Position numbers and translations under genes: made by a program. Positions 26,001-38,000 of a stretch of 64,000 nt of DNA are shown piece after piece. Source of the stretch: Siphonodentalium dalli (taxonomy: Eukaryota; Mollusca; Scaphopoda; Gadilida; Siphonodentaliidae); contig CP136065.1 in NCBI GenBank assembly GCA_032622095.1, forward strand, positions 97,161,343 to 97,225,342, written 5' to 3'. The notes beneath the pieces were generated by a model. It did no database searches, was not told where the DNA came from, and saw only the letters and a program-made list of their open reading frames with translations. Each line of letters starts with the position of its first letter. Position 1 is the first letter of the stretch.

Positions 26001-29000
26001 TTTCACATCGGGTCGAACCATCGTGTATTTATCGCATATACCCATGGTTATATATAAACGGGCTACGAGCATCTGATCGCATATTTTCTACACAATAAAC
26101 CACTTTACTGTCACAATTGTGACATTTAATTAGTTTATATTGGGGAGTTTAGGTGAGTGGATAACAATGCTAAACCCCCCCGATATAAAATGACATATAC
26201 ACAGGACTTCGTCGTAAACCAGCGGTATCCAAAACAATTTCCCTAGCTGGCTTATATGAAAGGAAACTTAGACTACACTTGACCACGCAATACGAGATAT
26301 AAACTATACCTACAAGTCACAAAATAATGTAAATTATATTTTCATATGGACGATGCTAAATCTGTCCATAAAATGCATGCAGTCATGAATATAATCAGTC
26401 ATAAAGTTCTAAAGCGTTGTCATCCTAAATTCCAGTTGACATCAATTAATACTGGTAGTTGTTTCAACACTATAAATATGATGTCCCCAGCCTTCATAAT
26501 TGGCTACGGCAATCAGCATTGACGAAGCAATTTGCTGAATCAAACTGGGCCACGGCATACTGTTGCCGTAGCGGATTGCCGAAGCCAAACAATCTGAATT
26601 AAGAGGGCTGTGTCCCTTTAACCCTTCCATGACATTAGATTCCTGAAATGTTGCGAAACCCTGGGAGCCTCGATATATATTAGAGAATACATTGGCCTAG
26701 TAATATTTACCTTGACCTTGTAAAACAGTGAATTCTCTTATATATATATATATGCGAAACTCCCTACATGCTTTAATGTGGCACCAGTGCAGCTCCCGTC
26801 ATGAAAGGGTTAAAGGTACTCAATCCGAACAGAGGGTCCCCATCTCAACAGATTCCAACAACAACAATCCGATCAGAGGGTCTTATATTACTATTTCATT
26901 GGCTTTGGGGGTAAAAAATATTTGATTCGAGTCGAGGAACCCATCAAACAAAGCTCAGAGTTATTAGATATTGATTTTTGAAATTTGTTAGTTTCTCGAG
27001 ATGAGTACTAATAATTGCCGTCAGTTTCGTAACCTGCGCGAGATGTGTACACCAAAACACAATTCAAACAGACAAGGATGGATAACTCTAAAATCAAGAG
27101 GTAATAATAACGCAATTTTGACTGAGTTCTGGGCCAGAAAGTATTCCCGATTATGAAAAATAATAGATTTCTAAAATCGATATCTAACAAATCTGAGCTT
27201 TGATGGGTGACTTCCTCGACTCGAATCAAATATTTTTGACCCCCAAAGCCATTGAAATAGTAATTGAGAGGAGTTTTATCGGATTGAGTACCTTTAAGAC
27301 ATCAAAATGATCAAACTGTAATCACTGACCTTTATGGATTAGCTCGGGGATCTGAACACCATACATGAACTAGATCATAATCTAAAAGTGATCTAAAAGG
27401 CATTGATTACAGTTCCTGTTATTTCCCTGCATATGTGAGGGCCACCACAATCAATCATATCATAAGTGAGTGAAGACAAAGAAACTTGGTCAAGTAACAT
27501 AATTAGCATGGGTGCATCTGGGAATAACTTTTTTGAGATATAAAAGAACTTAATTAAGATTTTTGGCTTCGGCAAACCTTTGCCATGGCCCAGTTTGCTT
27601 CAGCAAATGTCTTAGGGTATTGCTGATTGACGTTGCCAATTATGAGGGCTGTTTAAAATATCAATGATGTATGTTTATATAATCAGACATCCTCTATATT
27701 CACACAATTGGCACCTGTAAGAATCAGTACATTTCGTCATACAGTTTACCAGAACGGTTCCGAGGTTCATAAACTTCATAAAAAGCTATGAACCACCTAC
27801 TTCATTTCAAGTCGCCCACGCTCGTTGCTTGATTGTCATGTCATTGTGAGACTGTGTTGTGTTGGAATTTGAACAATATGTTACTTACAGTCGTTTTGGT
27901 AGTTTGAAAAGATGTTCCATGTTATTAATGTTCTATTAAAATGGACTGGTATATGATTATAAGGAATGACTTGAACATCGAGCGTGGTCAATTGTTTTGA
28001 CCGGCAGACTAATTAAACAAAGTCTGTGTGAATCTCATTGTTTTTTAATTACTCTGCTGATCAAAATCTGATGACCCCAATCGACATTCAAGTCATTTCT
28101 TGAATAATTACAACTACTCTCGATTTGATTGAAATGCATGATTGGTCGAGAGGCTAGGGAATGATTATTCAATGATCTGATTTATCATTGTACTTTATAT
28201 GTTGCAATGTATGAGACAGTTATACTTTAAGAACAATGGGCGAGTCTAACCTCCCGCATGACGTCACAGAATATGAGATTGCGCATAACGATTCCGGTAA
28301 ACTTCAACTTTTTGCCAGACGGCAATATATTACTGTTAATGAGAAATAAAATATTTTTTAATCGATATCTAATAACTCTGAGTTTTGATGGGTGGGTTAA
28401 ATAAAATATTTTTTACCTCCGAAACCAATGGAATAGTAATAGTAATAGGGATGTTTAATCAGATTATACATCTTTAATACCCCAATCTCTGTGTATACCA
28501 GATATGGCATAATATTTACAGCCATTTTCAAGTGAGTTTCCAGACTATATTTGGCAGTATGTGCCATTATCGTACACATGAGACCTGTGTTCCAAATTGA
28601 AACTGCTATAGTGGTGGCAAATACCAGCTGACAAAAGCAGGTGCTAACCACATGTTTTGGAAAAGTGACGAGAGGGCTCAGTTAATTGAAACAGGAAGAA
28701 TAGGTTTTATAGAATATATCAATTGTGGTTTGGTTTTGAAATATAACTGAAGAAAACAGAGAACCGTAAAACTGCACATCACTACTTCATACCAATGATA
28801 TTGATGTATGTCATTGGTCAGAGAACATTAGATGTTACCAAGGTATTTTCTTACATCGGGAATGATCAATATAACTTGAGATTCCTAACAAGTCAGGGGC
28901 CATTGCTTCAAATTTCACTCTCTGTGATGATAGCCATTAAGACGTTTTCACATTTAAATGTAAATAGTAGGCAAACAAGAAGTATTTTCTTGATCAAGTT

Positions 29001-32000
29001 GAGGTGTATTTTTTTCCTGAATATTTTGCTCGGTTGTTGTATATTTTCTGGGATGGATTATTAGTAGATCAGTGAAAATTAAGATTTTTTTGTTGTAATT
29101 ATAAGCCATCAACATTGTTTTTCGATTGATCTATGAGCACATAGATGTATCAGTATAAGTAGAACAACATAATAGTATAATTCAGCTTTGCGGAAAATAC
29201 AGTGTGTTTTTCATCTACTGATACATTGACACGCTCATATATCAATTGAAAGATGATGTTGATGGCATAAGAAGACTACTCATGATGAATCATCATAGCT
29301 ATTCTTCCAAAGCAGTGTATGTCAACACTGATATTGTTAGTCATAATAGCCATTCTTCCATAGCCATGTCTATTCCTGTCTTCTCGAGCTAGCTGTGCCC
29401 GCTTCACTGACAGCTCACATGAAAGTTCCACAGGCTGCATCACACTTGTATACCATGGTACAATATTTATGTCATCTGTATGCTGAACATGTACTGGTAC
29501 AGTTCTGGTGCCAGTGTCAGTACATACTCTGAAAAGAAATGCATAAAATGCTATTTTTAAGAAAAGTAATATTTAAAACGTACATTATTTATCAGGTAAA
29601 TAGTTGAAATTTATACGGGAAATTAATTATAACGCCATGGTTAATTAAGTTTATGTTTAGCATCATCAATTTTTCTAATGTTGAAATGATTAGTCGATAG
29701 TGTTGAAATGACTAGGGTATTTCATATTGGATGGCCCCCAGCCGACACCTACTATATATATAGAACGATCAAAATACCACACATGATTATCAAAGTATTC
29801 GCTTAAAAATCAAGGATCTGCCCATTTTAATGTGTTGGATATGCAATTTTTCACAGCAGTTTGTCATTATAAATTTATTAAAATGCATATTTATCATTAT
29901 ATTTATGGATGTTGACAGCCTATAGTGACAGGAAAGTATCATGAACATCACTCATAGGATATAAAGCTGGGTTAAACTTCAAAGTTGAAGTTATTTGCAT
30001 GTGCGATCCTGACAAAGTAATGGAAGAGTCGATTGAATTTTTTTATTTGTATAGCATTTTTTTGCAGCACTGGGTAGATTTTGTATAGCACTCCCTACCA
30101 ATACCTGTCATTTTATTTTAAATTGGATAGTAGAAATTGGAAATGGCATCCCAAATTGCGATGCAAATCCAGTTAAATCGAGCCCTGAACAGTCATAAAT
30201 ACTATGGAGAGACTTCGAAATAGCTTCCTAACTTCTGGCAGCACAAACTCGTATTTGATTACATGTCAGTTCAAGGATTGATTGGGGGATGACATTCAGC
30301 GGTGTTACTCTATTCCAAGCAGGGATCACATATAAGGGTAACACATTTATAAACTTCTTTTATTCGGCGTATACAGTAATGCTCTAATTTGGCGTACAGT
30401 AATGCTCTAAGTAATTCAGCGGGTACAGTAATGCTCTAAGTAATCGACTTCTTAACCACGATTACTTAGGGCATTACTGTAACTCTGCATCGGTTGCACT
30501 GCAGAAACAACACAAGTCTTACTGGCTACATTTCCAAGTTTGGTGTCGTAGTTTGGAATATCGCTAATACTTTGACATGTCATGTTTAGTTTTGCCTTAA
30601 TCTTTTTACATGACGGATGACCAGGTGGACACACAAGGGATCCACAGCTGTATTCAAACTCGGACAATAAGTATGCGCGCCTGTATGTTTCAAAATCGAA
30701 AGATTGCAAAGTAGCTACTCTTGGGATCCAAATAAGCATAATAGTACCCGTATGTTTATTAATTTTTAGAAAATATGCCACCCTGTTACCTGTATGGCGT
30801 TTATATGGGTCTGTATCGGTCTATTTTAAAGTGATGTGAATCACTGCAGAAGAATGATCAAATAAAAAAGAGAATTATCTTGCTCAAAGTAGTTATTTTT
30901 ACAAATATTATATCCAAATTGGCAACGCTCATCGTTATTCTTATACATTAATTAATGACAGTTATTCTCGAAGGTGAAACCATTTTCATTAGTTTATCAC
31001 AGATAGTTGCATTCCAATTTGAGGAGTAAATATTTACAATTGAGTGTAATTCAAATGATGATTTCTATGGATATGTACGGTCGATTTTCTTGAAATTATC
31101 GGCGATGTTACTAATATGATACATTCCTCCTGTTGACATAGTGCCTGAATGCTAACTTATCGGTTTCATATACCAAAACAAGTACATAATTATTTATGTC
31201 TTTAAAATTGGGATCATCAGGCTGGCTATACTGCAGGCATATGGAGCTATCACTTATGTCAGGAAACTCCAATGTCAAGCGTATTTGAGAAATATATGGA
31301 TAGAATGAAACAAGTGTGTGAACTGGTTAACGTTATTGAATGAGTTTGTTGTGACACGATGGTAAAACGAGACCCGTAGGTTCAAATTTTACCTCGCGAC
31401 ACAAGTTCATACAACAAACACTTGCAATAACGTTTTTTTTATGCTCACACAACTGTGTTGTTCTTTGTTTATTGCACACTCTGAAGATTGGAACTTGTAA
31501 TATGCTCAAATTTAGGTTGATATTGTTGCATTAATTCTGAACAATGTGTTCTTTATGCAGACTAACCTCATGATTTAGTGAAGAAATGTTTTGTTTAATT
31601 TAGTTGGTGTTGCAATGACATGGTTTGTATTGTCCTTTTTTATTGAAGGTTTTAAAATCTTCTGTATTTTGCTGTATTATGCAAAAATAAACAAAGTGTG
31701 CAATAAATATGATTTATTGTATAGAATTTCAGACGACTTACTTTCAAGTTCCATGTTCAGCCCTCATTATTGGCTATGGCAAAATGGGCCATGGCAAAGG
31801 GTTGCCGTAGCAGATTGCCGAAGCCAAACAATCTGAATTAAAAGGGCTGCATGTTGGAACTTGCTACCCTAGCCTGTACTATTATTCCGCACTGTACTCT
31901 TATTAATTTATCAGATTCAGAGCTTGAAATTATGAAAAATGTCCCATGACAAATTTAATGCTGTGGTATGTTAGCAGGTCCAGAACTTTCCCAAATTTCT

Positions 32001-35000
32001 GTATATGCGTCAATCGGTGTGTATACATCTATGGGACTATAGTTTTGTTATGAAAGACATGGACCTATTTTTTTTGGTCAAATCAGATCTTTATTGATAA
32101 AACCTACTGTGTAACTGACTGTGTAAGCAATTCAATTAAAAACAAGGGGTACACATCTAAGATGCTATGTCGAGTTTATTGGCAGTCAAAAAAAAACTTC
32201 TGCCAACAAGTTGGCAATAAGGCCCACACAAGGCCCAAAAAGTTGGACAAACCTGGTTTTTAACTCGTCCGAGATATTGTTGCAATAGACTCATATACCA
32301 AATATTGTTTAAATCAGTTAATATTTCATCGAGTTATCGCGGTAACGGTGATGACATTGCTAAAAATAGACAAACTAAGACCCATAACTCCGCGAAAAAA
32401 ATTCAGACAAACCTGGTTCTCGAACTTGTCCGACATATTGTTGCAGGAGACTCATATACCAAATATTGTTGAAATTGGTTAATATATTTTCGAGTTATCG
32501 CGCTAACGGTGATAAAACTGCTAAAAATAGACAAACTAAGACCCATAACTCTGCGAAAAAAAATTCGAACAAACCTGGTTTTCGAACTTGTCCGAGATAT
32601 TGTTGCAGGAGACTCATATCCCAAATATTGTTGAAATTGGTTAATATTTCATCGAGTCATCGCGCCAACAGTGATAAAATTGCTAAAAATAGACAAACTA
32701 AGACCCATAACTCTGCGAAAAAAAATTCGGGACAAACCTGATTTTCGAACTCGTCCGAGATATTGTTGCAGGAGACTCATATCCCAAATATTGTTGAAAT
32801 CGGTTAATATTTCATCGAGTTATCGCGCTAACGGTGATAACATTGCTAAAAATAGACAAACTAAGACCCATAACTCCGGAAAAAAAATTCGGACAAACCT
32901 GGTTTTCGAACTTGTCTGATATATTTTTGCAAGAGTCTCATATTGGTTAATATTTGCGTGAGTTATCGCGCTAACGGTGAAAAACTAAAAAAAAAGTCAT
33001 CAAAGATGGATAACTCTTGTCAAAAAGTTCGGATGTGACCCATTTTCTACAGACAGTAAATAGTCATTGGGAGCAACTCACATACCAAATTTTTTTTGAA
33101 TCCGTTAACACATGTCAAAGTTATAAGGCATTCTTTAGGTCCGTCCGCCCGCCGCCCGCCAACCGTCCCTCGTCAAACCATAAGTCGAGTTTTTGAAAAA
33201 CTCGACTAATAAAAGGTCGCTGACCAAAATGTCCCCTAATGGTTTGAAGGATTTATGGGTTTCAAATGCCAATACTACATTCTGTCTTTAAATGTGTAAA
33301 AGTGTCGAGAAAGGGCCAATATATAAACTCGAAAATAAAAAAACATAAAAAAATAAGTCGAAAATTGCAATAACTCTGCCAAAATTACTCAAAAGTCGCA
33401 GGTGAGCAGGTTCTCATTCTGGTTGACATCGGTGAAGTTTAAAAAAAATTGACTGGAAAATGAAGGAATACAGGCTCGGACAAAGTTCTGGATGGACACA
33501 CGGAGGGACACAAGGACAAGGGTCATTACTATATAGTCCTCCAATGGAATGTCGGAGGACAAAAATATGTCCTACCTGTTTTAAGCCAATCAATTATCAG
33601 TCTGCTCTATCTGAAGATGATGTTAAGTACATCTTCTAAATCTGTAAATTAAGAAATAACCACATTTTACCATATATTCAGGTCAGCTAACATATACATA
33701 TATTAAATTATTGGCTTTGACGCATAAAATTTCACCTTTCCTAATGTGCTTTGCCTCTAATTACATGTATGATTATATATGCACACTAAGCATATACCTC
33801 TATATAGAACTAAACAACCTATTGCAGAAATTTCGTTCAAAACTGAGGTGATATGTCATGTGTAGATTCTATCAATTAGTATATCTATAGGTGGATAGAT
33901 GTATATACACCAATTGGCATATATAAGTTATAATGCCGATTGGACTCATGGAGTATATGTATACAGCAAATGGGGAAATTGCTCCACGTGATAATGAGAT
34001 CAAATGTTTCCAAAACGGCATTTCAATAGCCGCAATACGTAACTTTGTTAAAAGTTACGATGGTCCTGTAACTATCTGGATAGAGCCAAGGAAACCTTAT
34101 TTTTAACAGAAACAAGAACTTTCCCAGATATCCTGTCTGTGATAAAGTGCTGCGATCCAGACAAATTTATAGTGCCCTAGTACTGTATATGAAAATGAGA
34201 GATTGGTATATAAACAGTAATATCAAGTGAGAATAATGATGAACTAATATAAGCAAATGTGGAATACTACTAGTAACTAGTAGTATATGCATCAAAATTA
34301 ATTAACCCTTTCATAACAATCGCTGGTGCAGCAGTAAACATCCAATGCCAGTGCATTCTCCTATATATACCAGTTTACCATAGGGAGCCATGCATATTTA
34401 AGAGAATGCAAGGTCAAGGTAACTATTGATAGGCCAGTGTATTCTCTTACATATGTGAGGCTCCCAATGGGAGACTCGCTTATTTAAGAGAATGAATTGG
34501 CACAGGGTTTTTCGCAAAATTTTAGGAAACTCCAGTCATGAAAGGGTTAAGCAAGTACCTTACTCCTATTTAAATTCACGCAGTACTACTACCCATCGGC
34601 GGCGATGAGCGAACATAATAATACGATTTGTGAGTTTATACCAAACAATCGGAAAAATAAGAGGGCTATTTTAGATAGTTATTTGACAATTATATTTACA
34701 TGTGGGCAAACAATCGAAACATATGTACATGTAAAGCGTCAAATCATGGATTGATCTTTGATGTTGATAACTTGCAATGCTTCTAAGAAATATATATTTG
34801 ATTGTATCAAAAGCAATAAAGTGAATCGCGAAATGTATTGATCATATTGTGGGTTTGTATTGTGAAAGATATTACAGAAGCTGCGAAACAATAGCACTAA
34901 ACTGTTTGAATGATTTGTTCAATGAACGGTCACTTACAACTATCTAGAGACTTCAGGGACGGTACCCTCCCCTATATTCAGCGACCAGATGATCTCCAGT

Positions 35001-38000
35001 ATATGTTTCATCACTGAAGTAGAGCACCTTGTACATGAACATGTAGCTGGATTGGAGATTGCTGTCTTGACCCTTCACACTTGCCCTCATGCCAGTTTGT
35101 TCCTCCTACAAAAGAGATCATAATTAATGTATTGCAATAATAACATCTTACGTGTACCGTTAACTGTTGTCGAGAGCTTTCCGATGAATGACAACAAGCC
35201 ATATTTCCGACTAAATCCTGAAAAGTTACTGTTACCCATAATTCTGCTGTGGTTAAGGAGACAATTACTTTGGGCATAACTGTATATAATGCAAATCAAT
35301 CCATATAGACAATCGCATGGCAAATCAAGTTTCTAATTACTAGTATGGCTATTAATATAATGAATATACTAGTATGGGTTATTCTTAGCTAATAGTATAT
35401 CATTGTATGTCATATTAGAGCTGACTCTGAAATAGTATGGAATCTAAAGAGGTTTGCCGAACGGTGCTTGACAGTGAGTTCGAGTGGGACTGAATATTGT
35501 GTAGGGGTGCAAGATATCACCGGTGCACTGGTGTATCGCGAATCAGAGTTCTACGATACACGCACCGGTTCCATAGCCAAAAAATCGTGCATCGCGATAC
35601 ACAATTCTGTTCATCTATTACCGGTGTCCATTATTCGTTACGCTGGAGAATAAGAATTAAATACAACGGCATGCAAAGAAGCATGATAAAGTCGTTCTAC
35701 TTCAAAGCGCCGATTAAATAGGTCAGCCACCTGTTCGTCGGTCATGCGCGTGGGCATTGTTGTTTTTGTGTAAAGTTTGATATACCATTGTCACCGTTGG
35801 CACACAGAAGAGTTCGTTCATAGAAATGATGTCACCAAAAGGCTCAAAATGTACATCATGCTAATCATTTGTCGTTCATTGGAGTTGAACTGCATATTAG
35901 AGAATTAAATCGCTCCGTTAACAGTCACCGATACCCAATTGACATAAACGTGTCTCATCGCAAGACTCGTAGTAAACCGCGTCAATACAGACAGCGTTCC
36001 GAACTTCCGACGTGGTATTTTTGAATTACTCCCCCTGGACTGTATTTAAATGAATTAAACAACAAACGTGGTTATGTTTTTGTACTTGAAAGTCGTGTAA
36101 TCCCATACGACCTTGGCCTTATATAAAACATTCCAATGAACTGAAGTAGCTGGTACTGAAGGATTAATCAAATTAATGAACTATTAAATAATGACTATGA
36201 TTGAATATATGTTTTTTTTCAACCAATTCATGAATTCCATATGAAGGGCTGCATCCAGAAATACTAGGGTATCGTATCTAGATAAGTATTGTATCGCGAC
36301 CGCATATCGCGATATGTATCGTATCGCGACACTGGTAGTACCTCCCACCCCTAATATTTTGTGCAAACTTTAAAGCATATATATATTAATTAGTTTATAA
36401 TAGATAATTCATAAATACCTGTGAAAAATTCAACCAGATTCCTCAAGCCTTGATATTCCAACCACCATGAATCATCTGTGATCGTCCACTCCATTGTACA
36501 GACGTCATAAACGAGTCGAAATTTTGCATGGAAATGATGCAATTATTTGTAGACCAGAATATTGTTGTTTTTAAAAGATGCTTCAAAAATGGCACGCAGT
36601 CAGCAAAAAAAATAGATGTTCCACATTAACAATTTTGGATTTTAATACAGAATCTTGAATTATTTAAAAGCAGACTGTCCACATGTTATCTGTAGAATTG
36701 TAGCTCATATATATCAAGACTAAACACGCTGAATGAATATTCTAGCTTCACAGACGACCATGATGATGCAAATGCTTGTGTATACAGTAATGCCCTAATT
36801 AATCAACTCCCTAACCACAGCAGAATTATGGGTAACTTTTCAGGATTTAGTCGGAAATATGGCTTGTTGCCATTCATCGGAAAGCTCTCCTAGAAATATG
36901 GCTTGTTGCCATTCATCAGAAAGCTCTCTGCGAGAGCTTTCCAATAAATAGCAACAAGCCATATTTCCGACTAAATCCTGAAAAGTTACCCATAATTCTG
37001 CTGTGGTTAGGGAGTCAATTAATTAGGGCATTACTGTAGTAGTGATTACCAGTCAACATAGAACATTACTTGACCCAGATAATGATGATTTAATTTTAAA
37101 TTAATACGATATCCATTATTATGAAGATTTTAATTTTGATTACTTATTATATACTAGAGGTTCCAATTTCATCACTTTCACATAAATGCAGAAGTTATCA
37201 CATTGTGACAATTGTATACCATTGTGAATTTTAAGAACCACTAAATTTGTTATTTTGTATTAAACTTAAACTGCCGGTATGGGCCTAAATGAATGGTCAA
37301 CACTTGGGATTTGTTCGACTACATGTATATTTTATATCTATAGTTGCTCTATATATATAGTGAATTTATATGATGATGAAGATGATAAAGTGGAGACGAT
37401 GGTGAAGATGAGTTTATAGATAAAAACAAAAGGATTCCAATATACTTTTATATTGCCAAGCTAAATTTTACATGTCTATGCTCACCATTATGGCATATCT
37501 GACATCAATGAATCAAGATAATTATTTCATTGTGTCAATAGTTGCGACTGGATCTGGACACTATATTTTTGAGTCAGTCATATGACAACAAAGGGTGAGT
37601 TAATGAACCCCAAGCACACAAGTCCCTCACATAAAAGTCATATCTCTAACTGTATATATGACTACAAGTCTAAAATAATTCAGGAACAATCAAAGTAAAC
37701 TGTTAGAAGTTTTTGACAAAATGTGAATGATATTTACGAGGATGTGCAATGATCTCTGTATGAGAACATATGAAACTAACCACAATTTTTGACCCATACT
37801 TAGTGTTGATTTGCGAAAATTCCCCCCTGTAATATTATTGAGCCCCCATACTATTATTTATTTTAAAGGAAATTTCACCCCTGTACTATTATTCCGCCCC
37901 TACTATTATTTGGATCCCGAGAGTAGCATATACATTGTAACTGCTTGAAATTTAGCACCAGCTGTCAAAGCCACCTCGCCTTTTAACGATTGACATGAGG

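Larger units (their letters stand above)
24528..26082. mobile_element. 1.55-kb element with ~50-bp TIRs around a tandem array
   Basis: AGCCCGTTTATATATAACC... at 24544-24574 is exactly inverted at 26034-26064 (31 bp). Similarity continues outward through ATGCTCRT to GCGRTCA, giving about 50 bp. The interior carries the ~162 bp tandem repeat and a GC-richer block at 25570-25740. No transposase is recognisable. Confidence 0.8.

Noticed and set aside
32403-32919. Open frames with repeated RPRYCCRRLISQILLK-type peptides
   Set aside because: Translation of the ~162-bp tandem array, not a repeat protein; frame shifts between units.
33185-33214. Helitron 3' end (hairpin followed by CTAA)
   Set aside because: The hairpin is immediately followed by TAAT without the usual ~10-base gap, and the left side has the same GTCGAGTTT word, fitting an inverted-repeat element better.
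35640-35757. Minus-strand small frame MPTRMTDEQVADLFNRRF inside the hAT-type element
   Set aside because: Only 39 codons and no match to hAT transposase blocks I know; mentioned with the element but not called a gene.
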